From the NCBI RefSeq assembly GCF_045032955.1, contig NZ_JBJFZU010000012.1, positions 111,798 through 175,797 of the forward strand: a stretch of 64,000 bases of DNA. Direction: 5' to 3'. The notes beneath the pieces were generated by a model. The model did not search any database, was not told where the DNA came from, and saw only the letters and a list, made by a program, of their open reading frames with translations. This document shows, in pieces, positions 24,741 through 33,610 of this stretch (the first letter of the stretch is position 1; the number at the start of each line of letters is the position of its first letter). Position numbers and translations under genes: made by a program. The stretch comes from Ornithinicoccus sp045032955 (GTDB lineage Bacteria; Actinomycetota; Actinomycetes; Actinomycetales; Dermatophilaceae).

Positions 24741-26494
24741 TCAGCGGTGCTCGCCGTCACCCCCGTGTCCGTCGTGGCCGTCGTGCCGCAGGTCCTCGCC
24801 CCCGGCGAGGTCCTCCAGGTGACCCGCCGCGTGCGCGGCGACCAGCTCGGAACGGCCCGGGTAGCGGACGTCCTCGACCACCTTCTGCATCAGCTCGCTC
24901 GGCTTCTCCGTGAACTGGGAGACGACGACGATCGTGATGAGGTTGAGGATCATCCCGATGGTGCCGATCCCGGTCGCCGGGATGTCCCAGATCGGGGCGT
25001 TGCCGAAGAACGTCGGCAGCGTCCAGAGCTGGTAGAGCAGCGTCACGCCCAGCCCCACGGCCATGCCGGAGGCGGCTGCCGTGGCGGTGGCCTTCTTCCA
25101 GAAGATCCCCAGGAAGAGGATCGGGAAGAAGGACGCCGCCGCCAGGCCGAACGCGAGCGCGACCACCTCTGCGACGAACCCGGGCGGGTTGATGCCCAGG
25201 TAGCCGGCGACCAGGATGGCGGCGCCCATGGCGATCCGACCGACCCGCAGCTGCTGGGCGTCGCTGGCCCGCGGGTTGATCTTCTTGTAGTAGATGTCGT
25301 TGGCGACCGAGCTGGAGATGACCAGCAGCAGGCCGGAGGCCGTGGACAGGGCCGCGGCCAGGCCACCGGCGGCGACCAGCCCCACGATAGGGGCGGGCAG
25401 CCCGGCGATCTCCGGGGTGGCCAGCACCACGATGTCGTTGTTGATCATCAGCTCGGTGCCCTCACCGATCGCGCCGGCCACGTCGATGATGCCGTTGCCG
25501 TTGGCGTCGTCGACGGTGATCAGGCCCACGTCACGCCAGTTGTTGAACCACTCGGGGGTCGCGTCCACCGCTGTGCCCGGGATCTGGGTGAGCACGTTGT
25601 ACTTGGTGAAGGCGCCGATGGCCGGGGCGGTCGTGTAGAGCAGCGCGATGAAGAACAGCGCCCACAACGCCGAGTAGCGTGCCGCGCGCACCGACCGTGC
25701 GGTGTAGAAGCGCACGATCACGTGCGGCAGCCCGGCGGTGCCGAACATCAGAGCCGCGGTGATGAGCACCATGTTGACCATGGAGGTCTGGGTGAAGGCC
25801 TCCGTGTAGGCGGCCAGCCCGAGGTCCTCCTGCAGACCGTTGAGGTCCTCCAGGATGGCGCCGAACCCGATCTGCGGGAACGGGTTCCCGGCCAGCTGCA
25901 GGGAGATCGCGACCGCCGGGATGAGGTAGGCGACGATCAGCACGGAGTACTGCGCCACCTGGGTCCAGGTGATGCCCTTCATGCCGCCCAGGACGGCATA
26001 GAGGAAGACGATCGTCATCCCCAGCACGACGCCCCAGGTCTGGTCCACGCCCAGGAACCGCTGGAAGACGACGCCGACGCCGGCCATCTGACCGGCCACG
26101 TAGACGAAGGAGACGACCAGGGCGCAGACGACGGAGACCAGGCGGGCGGTCTCGTTGTAACGGTCACCGACGAAGTCGGGGACCGTGTACTTGCCGAACT
26201 TGCGCAGGTAGGGGGCGAGCAGCAGCGCCAGCAGCACGTAGCCGCCGGTCCACCCCATGAGGTAGACGGACCCGGCATACCCGTTCTGGCTGAAGGCGAC
26301 GAGACCCGCCATCGAGATGAACGACGCGGCGCTCATCCAGTCGGCCGCGATCGCGGCACCGTTGGCGGGTGCCGGGATGCCCCCGCCCGCGACGTAGAAA
26401 CCGGCCGTGTCGGAGACCCGGCTGCGGTAGGCGATCCAGATGTAGATGCCGAACGTGAGGACGACGAAGACGAGCGTCCATGCCTGGATGGGGC

Positions 26495-26498
<4 letters not shown>
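24741..26498 (-). CDS. Sodium:solute symporter, large subunit (SSS family)
   Basis: 585 residues, ~13 transmembrane segments, cation/acetate-symporter type. SSS motifs: YVAGGGIPAPANGAAIAADW (~30-50), the core ADWMSAASFISMAG (~47-60), and FGTAGLPHVIVRFYT (~275). A loop (~330-365) contains VDDANGNGIIDVAG, a calcium-loop-like Asp/Asn pattern. A His/Asp-rich tail (HDGHDGHGGD) ends the protein. The likely start is TTG at 26498, overlapping the stop of the small-subunit gene (TTGA) and aligning with the usual MSPIQAWTLVF beginning. Confidence 0.88.
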
Positions 26499-26776
<278 letters not shown>

Positions 26777-27019
26777 CGAGCCTCCTTGCTCAGCGGGACG
26801 AGCGGCCAGGGTTGGTGCCGCGGCGACCACGCAACACGAGGTCGTGACGGTGGGGCAAGCAGCCGGGGGAGGCGGGTCGGTGAACGGTGCCCCGGGTGCG
26901 CCGAGCGGCACGATCCGCGCGACGAGTGGGCATACCCCGGCGGCTGCGGGGCCGGGTGACGGGGCCGGAAGCCGTCGTTCCGGCCGGGTTCGCGCAGGTC
27001 GGGGGTTAGAGTGCCGGGC

Positions 27020-27418
27020 ATGCGCCAGCGACGAGCACCGGGACAGCTGCGGCTGCTGGCCGCGGGGGCGTTCATGGCGCTCGGCGGCTGGCTGCCCTGG
27101 GTGTACACCCAGGCGGGGGCGGTCAGCGGTGCGGTGGGCGGCGGGCTGTGGGTCTTCTACGTGGGGATGCTCGCGATCGCCGGTGCCCTGCTGCCGCCCC
27201 GGCTGCACAGGGTGGCGATGGTGCAGGCCGCGCTCTCGGCGGTCGTCGCGATCGTGCTGCCGGTCTGGCAGGTGGTGCACGTGCTGCAGCTCGTCGGCGT
27301 CCAGGGGTGGCTGCCGGGCCCGGGCCTGGTGCTCAGCGCCTTCGGCGGGGTGCTGGCCCTGATCGCCGCGCGCCAGCTGCACAGCGGAGCGCCCCGACCC
27401 GCCGCGGTGGCGGGCTGA
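27020..27418 (+). CDS. Hypothetical four-span membrane protein
   Basis: 132 residues from ATG 27020. Four hydrophobic segments, basic N-terminus (MRQRRAPGQLR). No family recognised. TAGAGT precedes the ATG by 7 nt with no SD, so leaderless translation is likely; a GTG at 27011 is possible but would lie within the -10. The preceding 243-nt spacer (26777-27019) shows no other feature. It ends 24 nt before the convergent PspC gene. Confidence 0.6.
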   Translation: MRQRRAPGQLRLLAAGAFMALGGWLPWVYTQAGAVSGAVGGGLWVFYVGMLAIAGALLPPRLHRVAMVQAALSAVVAIVLPVWQVVHVLQLVGVQGWLPGPGLVLSAFGGVLALIAARQLHSGAPRPAAVAG

Positions 27419-27442
27419 GGCGCTTCCTGCTCCGGTCCGGGC

Positions 27443-27994
27443 TCAGACCGAGGTATGCCCGCTGCGACGTCCCCCCTCGCCCCGGTCGGTGAGGCGTCCC
27501 CAGGCCCAGACGCCCCCACCGACCAGGACCGCGAGCGCCATCACCGCCGGCAGCGCCGAGGCCAGGACGGACATCCCGCCGGTCAGCAGGCTGAGGGCGG
27601 CGAGGAGACCGAGCGCCAGCACGACCAGCGAGCGGCCGCTGCCCCCGCTCAGGCCCTGCTCCAGGTGGGTGCTGCCGGCGCGGTCCGGCAGCAGCGCCCA
27701 GGCCAGCAGGTAGAGGCCGACGCCGAGCCCGCCGACGAAGGCACTCACCACCGCGACCGCGCGGACCGCGACGGGGGCGACGCCCAGCCGGTCGGCGACC
27801 GTGGCGCAGACGCCGCCGAGGACGGCGTGGCCGGTGTCCCGGGCCGGCAGCCGGCGCAGGGCCGCGTAGGCCCCCTCCAGCGCGCCGCCGGAGCGGCCGG
27901 GACCGGTGGAGTCAGTGCCGGACGGGCCGGTGCGCTGGGCGGGCAGGATCGGTGGCAGGGAGTGGGGGGAGGTGGGGGTGAGGTTCTCGTCCAT
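27443..27994 (-). CDS. PspC-domain membrane protein
   Basis: 183 residues. A Pro/Ser-rich N-terminal tail (~1-45), then a PspC domain (~55-105; GHAVLGGVCATVADRLGVAPVAVR and VGLYLLAWALLPD), and two more hydrophobic spans. PspC proteins act in envelope-stress sensing. No PspA or two-component partner is adjacent. The start at 27994 follows GGAGG. The frame stays open further upstream but that part reads into the neighbouring promoter. Confidence 0.8.
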   Translation of the reverse strand: MDENLTPTSPHSLPPILPAQRTGPSGTDSTGPGRSGGALEGAYAALRRLPARDTGHAVLGGVCATVADRLGVAPVAVRAVAVVSAFVGGLGVGLYLLAWALLPDRAGSTHLEQGLSGGSGRSLVVLALGLLAALSLLTGGMSVLASALPAVMALAVLVGGGVWAWGRLTDRGEGGRRSGHTSV

Positions 27995-28172
27995 ACCTCC
28001 AGGGTCCCCGGGCGGACGTCCGCCCGGCAGCCGGTTGGCGACCGGAGCCGCCCGGGGGATAACCCCCGCGGTGTCGCCCGTGCTCGTCCGTGGGGCGTCC
28101 GGGTGGGTGCATCGCGCGGCGCGGCGGCGATCCTCACCCGGCACCGGGCCCGCACGGCCTAGGCTGGTCGGT

Positions 28173-29393
28173 ATGGCCTCCTCCGTCGGATCTGTGCTGC
28201 TGCTGGCGCACGTCCGGGACCGGGGTGTCGTCACCGCCGCACGGGCCCTGGCCCAGGCAGGGTGGCGGGTCGGTGTCGGGTCGCCACGACGTGACGGCGG
28301 GCTGGTGGGGGCCTCCCGGGGGGTGAGCCGCGTGCACGTCGTGCCTCGGCCGACCGGGGACGGCCAGGCCTTCCTCGCCGGCGTCCGCAGCGCGCAGGAG
28401 CAGGGTGCCTACGACGTGGTCGTCGGGTCCGGGGACGACTGGATGTCGGCGCTCTCCCACTACCGGGACGCGTTGCCGCTGCCGGTGGCCCACCCGCCCC
28501 GGTCGGTGGTGACGGCGGCCATGGACAAGGTGGAGCTGGCCCGCCTCGCCGAGCGGGTGGGGGTGGGGACCCCGGTGACCCAGACCCTCACCGTCGGCCA
28601 GGACGAGCGGCTGCGCCCACCGGTCGTCGTGAAGAACCGGTCGCACTGGGCCCCCGGACAGCACCGACGACACCGCATCGAGGCGCTGGTCTGCGAGACC
28701 GAGGAGCAGCTGCGGGCGCACCTGGCCAGCTTCGGCGGTGACGAGGACGAGCCGGTGCTGCAGGAGATGGTGCACGGGCGGCTGTCCGCCGTGGTGGGGG
28801 TGATGCACGAGGGGCGGCTCACCGGCAGGGTGGCGCAGGTCTCGCCGCGGTTGTGGCCGACCCCCTCGGGTGCCTCGGCCCGCGCGGTCACGGTGCCCCT
28901 CGACCTCGACCTGGCGGCCCGCAGCGAGGCGCTGCTCCGGGAGCTGGGATGGACCGGGCTGGTGGAGCTGCAGTTCCTCCTCGGCCCGGACAGGGTCCCG
29001 CGGCTGATCGACCTCAACGGACGGTTCTACGGCTCGCTGGCCCTTGGTGAGCGGGCGCGTCCCGGTCTGGTGGACGCCTCGTTGCGGGCCGCGGTCGGGC
29101 TCCCGGTCCCCGCGCTGCCGGACGGTCGGGTGGGGGTGCGCTACCACTGGCTCCCCGGAGACCTGCGGCGCGCGGTGCGGGAACGCCGCGGAGGGCTCCC
29201 GGCGGACGTCTGCTCCAGCCTGCGCTGGGCCGTGGGGGCGCAGCACAGCCTGCTGCGCCGGGACGACCCCGGGCCGGTCCTCGGGCTGCTCGCCGGCCGG
29301 CTGGTGACGGACCGGGGCGACGACCTCCCGGTCAGCGCGAGCGCACCCGCCGCACCACCTCGAGCGCCACGAAGCGCTCGGGAGCCCGCATGA
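28173..29393 (+). CDS. ATP-grasp domain protein
   Basis: 406 residues. Residues ~1-110 form a Rossmann-like pre-ATP-grasp domain; ATP-grasp follows (RPPVVVKNRSHW with the ATP lysine, EPVLQEMVHG, LVELQFLLG and RLIDLNGRFYGS with the Mg-binding Asp/Asn). It resembles carbamoyl-phosphate-synthase-like ligases in polysaccharide or peptide modification loci. TAGGCT lies 7 nt before the ATG (leaderless). Its last 62 nt overlap the 3' end of a convergent flippase gene, hinting at a shared function in envelope glycan assembly. Substrate unknown. Confidence 0.75.
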   Translation: MASSVGSVLLLAHVRDRGVVTAARALAQAGWRVGVGSPRRDGGLVGASRGVSRVHVVPRPTGDGQAFLAGVRSAQEQGAYDVVVGSGDDWMSALSHYRDALPLPVAHPPRSVVTAAMDKVELARLAERVGVGTPVTQTLTVGQDERLRPPVVVKNRSHWAPGQHRRHRIEALVCETEEQLRAHLASFGGDEDEPVLQEMVHGRLSAVVGVMHEGRLTGRVAQVSPRLWPTPSGASARAVTVPLDLDLAARSEALLRELGWTGLVELQFLLGPDRVPRLIDLNGRFYGSLALGERARPGLVDASLRAAVGLPVPALPDGRVGVRYHWLPGDLRRAVRERRGGLPADVCSSLRWAVGAQHSLLRRDDPGPVLGLLAGRLVTDRGDDLPVSASAPAAPPRAPRSAREPA

Positions 29394-30858
29394 AGGCCAG
29401 CATCAGCTGGTAGGCCAGCGCCGCGCCGACCAGGGCGAGGCCCGCCCTGGCCCAGGCCGCGCCGGGGTCGGCCCAGGCCAGCAGGAGCGCGGCGGTGGCC
29501 GCGGAGCCGGTCGTGGCGACCACGGTCCGCAGCAGCAGCGTCCCGGTCGCCCGGCCCCCGAGCAGCCCGTGCCGGGTCGCGGCCAGCCAGCCGTTGAGGA
29601 CGGCCGCCAGCACCAGCGAGGCGGAGGTCGCGGCCACGATGCCGGCCACCCCCCAGATCGGGGCGAGGGTGAGGTCGCCGACGACGTTGACCACCATCGC
29701 CAGGACGCCGACCGCCACCGGCCAGCGCACGTCCCCGACGGCGTAGCACGCGCTCACCACCACCTGTCGGCAGGCGAGCGCGAGCAGCCCCGGCAGGAAG
29801 CACAGCACGGCCACCGCGGTCAGGGCGACGGCCTGCTCGTCGAAGGCGCCCCGGCCGAAGGCCAGGGTGACCACCGCCTCGGGCGCCACCAGCAGGGCCA
29901 CCGCCACCGGGCACAGCAGGGTCAGCGAGACGGCGAGCCCGCGGTGCACCAGGTGGCGCATCCGGGCCGGGTCGTCGGCGGCTGCGGCCATCGCGGGGTA
30001 GAGCGGCGCCACCAGGGCGGCGACCACGAGCATCTCGGGCAGGTTCACCAGCCGCCAACCGAGGAAGACCGCGGACACGGCCCCCTCGCCCACCGTCGAG
30101 GCGACCGCCCGGTCCACCAGGGTGTTGACGTTGAGCACCGCCTGGCCGACGACCAGCGGGGGGAGCAGCGCACCCATCTCGCGGACCCCGGGGGAGCGCA
30201 GGTCCCATCGGGCACGCACCGGCCACCGGTGCCGGACCAGCGGCACCAGCTGCAGCCCGAGCCGGGCGAGCGAGCCCACCACGAAGCCGGCGGCCAGCGC
30301 CACCATGCCCAGGTGCGGGCCGAGCAGCCCGGCGGAGGCGATCATCACCAGGTTGAACGGCACCCCCTGCAGCGCCCCCCAGCGGAAGACCCCGTGCGCC
30401 TGCGCGAGCGCCACCAGCAGGTCGGTCGCCGCCACCAGCACGGTGGTGACCAGCACGATCCGGGTGAGCAGGACGAGCAGGTCCGCACCCTCGCCGGTGA
30501 GCCCGGGTGCCAGCACCCGGGACACCGGTGCGGCGGCCACCCCGAGGGCCACGCTGAGGGCACCGATGGCGACCACCGAGGTGGAGATGACCACGTCGAA
30601 GGTGCGGTGGCCGCGGCATACCTCTTCGCCGTCGGCCTCCCGGGCCAGCACCGGCGTCGCGGCCCGGGTCAGCGAGGTGCCGAGCAGGCCCAGCACGATG
30701 TTGGCGAGCCCGAGCGCGACGAAGTAGGCGTCCAGCTGCGGGCCGGCGCCGTAGACGGCCGCGATGACGGCGTCCCGGACGAACCCCAGGAGGGTGGAGA
30801 CCCCGGTGAGCCCGGCGACCAGCACGGCCGCGCGGCCGATGCTCCACCGGGCCGCCAC
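29332..30858 (-). CDS. MurJ/MviN-family flippase-like protein
   Basis: 508 residues with ~14 transmembrane helices, MOP superfamily. Features: ALGLANIVLGLLGTSLTRAATPVL (~48-71) and GRGAFDEQAV (~330), which matches the FGRGAFD motif of MurJ. Probably translocates a lipid-linked glycan precursor. It is not in the canonical chromosomal murJ neighbourhood, so it may be a second, specialised copy. GTG start at 30858 with GGGGAGGA upstream. It follows lpdA by 18 nt on the same strand and may be co-transcribed. Confidence 0.82.
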   Translation of the reverse strand: MAARWSIGRAAVLVAGLTGVSTLLGFVRDAVIAAVYGAGPQLDAYFVALGLANIVLGLLGTSLTRAATPVLAREADGEEVCRGHRTFDVVISTSVVAIGALSVALGVAAAPVSRVLAPGLTGEGADLLVLLTRIVLVTTVLVAATDLLVALAQAHGVFRWGALQGVPFNLVMIASAGLLGPHLGMVALAAGFVVGSLARLGLQLVPLVRHRWPVRARWDLRSPGVREMGALLPPLVVGQAVLNVNTLVDRAVASTVGEGAVSAVFLGWRLVNLPEMLVVAALVAPLYPAMAAAADDPARMRHLVHRGLAVSLTLLCPVAVALLVAPEAVVTLAFGRGAFDEQAVALTAVAVLCFLPGLLALACRQVVVSACYAVGDVRWPVAVGVLAMVVNVVGDLTLAPIWGVAGIVAATSASLVLAAVLNGWLAATRHGLLGGRATGTLLLRTVVATTGSAATAALLLAWADPGAAWARAGLALVGAALAYQLMLAFMRAPERFVALEVVRRVRSR

Positions 30859-30876
30859 GGGTCGCGTCCTCCCCGA

Positions 30877-32277
30877 CTAGAGGTTGATCATGTGCCCGGC
30901 GATGCCGTGCACGGCCTCCTTGACGGCCTCCCCGAGGGTCGGGTGGGCGAAGACGGTGCGCGACATCTCGTCGGCGGTGAGGTCCCAGGTCTGCGCCAGG
31001 TTGAGGATCGGCAGCAGCTCGGTGACCTCGGGGCCGACCAGGTGGGCGCCGATGATCTCGTTGTGCTCCGCGTCGGCCACCACCTTGACGAAACCGACGC
31101 CGTCGCCGCGGCCCATGGCCTTGCCGTTGGCCGAGAACGGGAAGGTCGTGGTCTTCACCTCGTGGCCGGCGTCCTTGGCCGCCTGCTCGGTGAGGCCCAT
31201 CGACGCGATCTGCGGGTGGCAGTAGGTGGCGCGGGGGATGAAGCGGTAGTCCAGCGGCATCGTCTCGGCACCGGAGAGCGTCTCCGCGGCGACGATGCCC
31301 TGCGCCTCGGCGACGTGCGCCAGCATCAGCTTGGCGGTGACGTCACCGATGGCATACACCCCGTCGACGTTGGTGCGCATGTAGTCGTCGATCGCGATGG
31401 CGCCACGCTCGGTGAGCTCGACGCCGGTGTTCTCCAGCCCGAAGCCCTCGACACGCGGGGCGAAGCCGATCGCGGAGAGCAGCTTGTCGGCCTCCAGCAC
31501 CTGGCTGTCGCCGCCGTCCGCGGGGGCGACGGTGACCTTCACCCCGGAGCCGGTGTCCTCGACGTTCTCCACCTTGGTGCTCGTCATCAGGGTGATACCG
31601 AGCTTCTTGTACTCCTTGGCCAGGACCTTGGAGACCTCGGGCTCCTCCAGCGGCACCAGCCGGTCGAGGTACTCCACGATGGTGACGTCGACCCCGAAGT
31701 TGGCCATCACGTAGGCGAACTCCACGCCGATGGCGCCGGAGCCGGCGATGACGATCGAGCCGGGCAGCTCCTCGTCGAGGATCTGCTCCTCGTAGGTGAC
31801 GACGTTCTTGCTGACCTCGACGCCGGGCAGCATCTTGGTGACCGAGCCGGTGGCCAGGATGAGGTTGTCGAAGGTCAGCTCCTTCTTCTCGCCGCCCTCG
31901 ACCGCCACGTCCATCGAGGTGGCGGAGGTGAGCGTGCCCCAGCCGTCCACCTCGGTGATCTTGTTCTTCTTCATCAGGAAGTGGACGCCCTTGACGATGC
32001 CCGCGCTGACCTTGCGGCTGCGCTGGAACGTCGGGCCGTAGGCCATCGTGGCGTCCCCTTCGATGCCGTACTTGGCCTTGTCGTGCGCGAGGAGGTGCGC
32101 GATCTCCGCGTTCCTCAGCAGCGCCTTGCTCGGGATGCACCCGACGTTGAGGCAGACCCCGCCCCAGTACTGCTTCTCGACGACGGCCACCTTCTTGCCC
32201 AGCTGGGAGGCGCGGATCGCCGCGACATACCCACCGGGGCCGGCGCCCAGGACAACAACGTCATAGTGATCGGCCAT
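30877..32277 (-). CDS. lpdA: Dihydrolipoyl dehydrogenase
   Basis: E3 subunit of 2-oxoacid dehydrogenase complexes: reoxidises dihydrolipoamide with NAD+. 466 residues. FAD motif VLGAGPGGYVAAIRA, redox disulfide GGVCLNVGCIPSK (~40-52), NAD motif VIAGSGAIGVEFA (~180) and the catalytic His-Glu in FAHPTLGEAVKEA near the C-terminus. CATACT lies 6 nt before ATG (leaderless). E1 and E2 genes are not in the window. Confidence 0.97.
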   Translation of the reverse strand: MADHYDVVVLGAGPGGYVAAIRASQLGKKVAVVEKQYWGGVCLNVGCIPSKALLRNAEIAHLLAHDKAKYGIEGDATMAYGPTFQRSRKVSAGIVKGVHFLMKKNKITEVDGWGTLTSATSMDVAVEGGEKKELTFDNLILATGSVTKMLPGVEVSKNVVTYEEQILDEELPGSIVIAGSGAIGVEFAYVMANFGVDVTIVEYLDRLVPLEEPEVSKVLAKEYKKLGITLMTSTKVENVEDTGSGVKVTVAPADGGDSQVLEADKLLSAIGFAPRVEGFGLENTGVELTERGAIAIDDYMRTNVDGVYAIGDVTAKLMLAHVAEAQGIVAAETLSGAETMPLDYRFIPRATYCHPQIASMGLTEQAAKDAGHEVKTTTFPFSANGKAMGRGDGVGFVKVVADAEHNEIIGAHLVGPEVTELLPILNLAQTWDLTADEMSRTVFAHPTLGEAVKEAVHGIAGHMINL

Positions 32278-32367
32278 GGCACCAGTATGCCGTGGGCCCG
32301 GTGGGCGCCGCGCGCCCGCCCGCCGCGGGGGATCGGGGTGGCCGCCATCGCACCACGGATGTGCAGG

Positions 32368-32415
32368 AACGGTGTGTCACATCCGTCGTGATGGTGACGG
32401 ATGTGACACACCGTT
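32368..32415 (-). terminator. Perfect 20-bp inverted repeat after the padR gene
   Basis: Arms 32368-32387 and 32396-32415 are exactly complementary over 20 bp with an 8-nt loop. It lies 13 nt past the minus-strand padR stop and before the lpdA promoter. No T tract. Best explained as a terminator; its perfection is unusual. Confidence 0.7.
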
Positions 32416-32427
32416 ATCGCACAGGCG

Positions 32428-33279
32428 TCAGCCCTCGTCGAGGATCTCCGCCTCGGTGATCTCGTCGTCCTCGTGGTGGTCGTCGTTGTCCTTGGCCACC
32501 TCGGTCTCGGCCAGCATCCGGTAGAGGTCGCGCCGGGTGCGGTCGAGCAGGTCCGCGGCCTGGCGGCTGAGGTCCTGGTCGCCGACCTGGCCGACCGCCT
32601 GGGCGGCCAGCGCCACGCTGCCGAGGGCCTTGAGCAGGGTGCCGTTGCTGCGGCCGGCCGCGGCCCAGCCGCCGCTGCGACCACCGGCGTGCTCGTGGTC
32701 ACGTCCTGGGCCGCCCGGTCCGGCACGACCAGGACGTCCCGGGCCGCCACGCCCGCCACGCCCCGGACCACCACGACCGGGGCCGCCGACCTGCTCGCCC
32801 CAGGCGTCGTCACCGGCGGTGTCCTCCTCGCTGGCCCAGCCCTGCGGCGGGAGCGCGTCCGCGGCGACCCGGCCCTCGTCGGTCAGCCGGTAGGCGCGTC
32901 GGCCCTCGACCTCGGTCTGGGCGACCAGGCCTTCGTCCTCGAGCTGGGCGAGGGCGGGGTAGATGGCGCCGGAGCTGGGCTGCCAGGCACCGCCGGAGCT
33001 CTGCGCGATCTCCTGCATGAGCTGGTAGCCGTTCATCGGCTCCCGGCCCAGCAGGTGCAGCACCGCGTTGCGGACGTCGCCGCGGCGGGCACGTCGCCGG
33101 TCTCCGCCGGGTCCGGGCCGCGGGCCGCCGTGCCGTGCGCCGGCGCCCGGCCAGCCGCCGGCCGATCCCTGGTTGCCGAGGACCTGTCCGAGCAGGCCGT
33201 TCGGGCCGAAGATCTGGTCCTCGAGCCCGCCGAGGCCCCCGAAGCCGGGTCCCTGTCCGTGCTGGTGTCGTGAAGTCAT
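32428..33279 (-). CDS. PadR-family transcriptional regulator
   Basis: 283 residues. A long Gly-rich N-terminus (~1-65), PadR winged helix (~68-150; VRNAVLHLLGREPMNGYQLMQEIAQ, SSGAIYPALAQLEDEGLV, RRAYRLTDEGRVAAD), then a Gly/Arg-rich linker (~165-205, GPGRGG repeats) and a C-terminal helix with an acidic end. The two low-complexity segments are longer than usual for the family. Probably autoregulatory: repeated GTGTC/ATGTC half-sites overlap its own promoter. Confidence 0.85.
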   Translation of the reverse strand: MTSRHQHGQGPGFGGLGGLEDQIFGPNGLLGQVLGNQGSAGGWPGAGARHGGPRPGPGGDRRRARRGDVRNAVLHLLGREPMNGYQLMQEIAQSSGGAWQPSSGAIYPALAQLEDEGLVAQTEVEGRRAYRLTDEGRVAADALPPQGWASEEDTAGDDAWGEQVGGPGRGGPGRGGRGGPGRPGRAGPGGPGRDHEHAGGRSGGWAAAGRSNGTLLKALGSVALAAQAVGQVGDQDLSRQAADLLDRTRRDLYRMLAETEVAKDNDDHHEDDEITEAEILDEG

Positions 33280-33334
33280 GGGTGTCTCCTTCGTCCGTGA
33301 GGTGTCGCCGGTGTCACGCCCGGCGTCTTACGCA

Positions 33335-33364
33335 AGAATAGCGTGACGTGTCGTGATGTGTCAA
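33335..33364 (-). promoter_or_regulatory. padR promoter with overlapping half-site repeats
   Basis: Minus strand: -35 TTGACA (33364-33359), 18-nt spacer, -10 TATTCT (33340-33335), the best SigA-like promoter in the window. On the plus strand TGACGTGTCG, TGATGTGTCA and CGATATGTCG repeat at 10-12 nt spacing across it (33344-33374), candidate PadR operators. Confidence 0.7.
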
Positions 33365-33428
33365 CGATATGTCGATAAATCTCGGACGATGCATGACTGT
33401 GCACTGGGTCACATATCCATGCAGGGGG

Positions 33429-33457
33429 TTGACGCGACGTCGCCCAGGGGGTTGTAT
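33429..33457 (+). promoter_or_regulatory. ilvBNCD promoter
   Basis: -35 TTGACG (33429-33434), 17-nt spacer, -10-like TTGTAT (33452-33457). Seven nt later comes the leader-peptide ATG at 33465, the same geometry as the met leader. Confidence 0.5.
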
Positions 33458-33464
33458 GGCTCTC

Positions 33465-33497
33465 ATGCAGTTCTGTGCACTCGTACTTATTACCTAG
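33465..33497 (+). CDS. Leader peptide of the ilv attenuator
   Basis: MQFCALVLIT (10 aa), or MALMQFCALVLIT if started at the in-frame ATG 33456. It contains the run Leu-Val-Leu-Ile-Thr, i.e. the end products of the operon it precedes plus threonine. Immediately after comes the palindrome GGGACGCGTCCC (33497-33508), then an intrinsic terminator. This is the classical layout of ribosome-mediated attenuation. I favour 33465 because it sits at the predicted transcription start. Confidence 0.75.
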   Translation: MQFCALVLIT

Positions 33498-33530
33498 GGA
33501 CGCGTCCCGGCTCCACCGCCGCCGCGTCCT

Positions 33531-33564
33531 CCCCTCGTCTGCCCACCGGGCCGAGGGGTTTTTT
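33531..33564 (+). terminator. ilv attenuator terminator
   Basis: CCCCTCG (33531-33537) pairs with CGAGGGG (33552-33558) around an inner GCCC-ACC-GGGC stem, followed directly by TTTTTT. It is the only terminator in the window with a true T tract. It lies between the leader peptide and ilvB. Confidence 0.9.
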
Positions 33565-33610
33565 GTTGCCACGATCCCGACAACCACCCTCAGCAGGCAG
33601 GAACCCTCCC

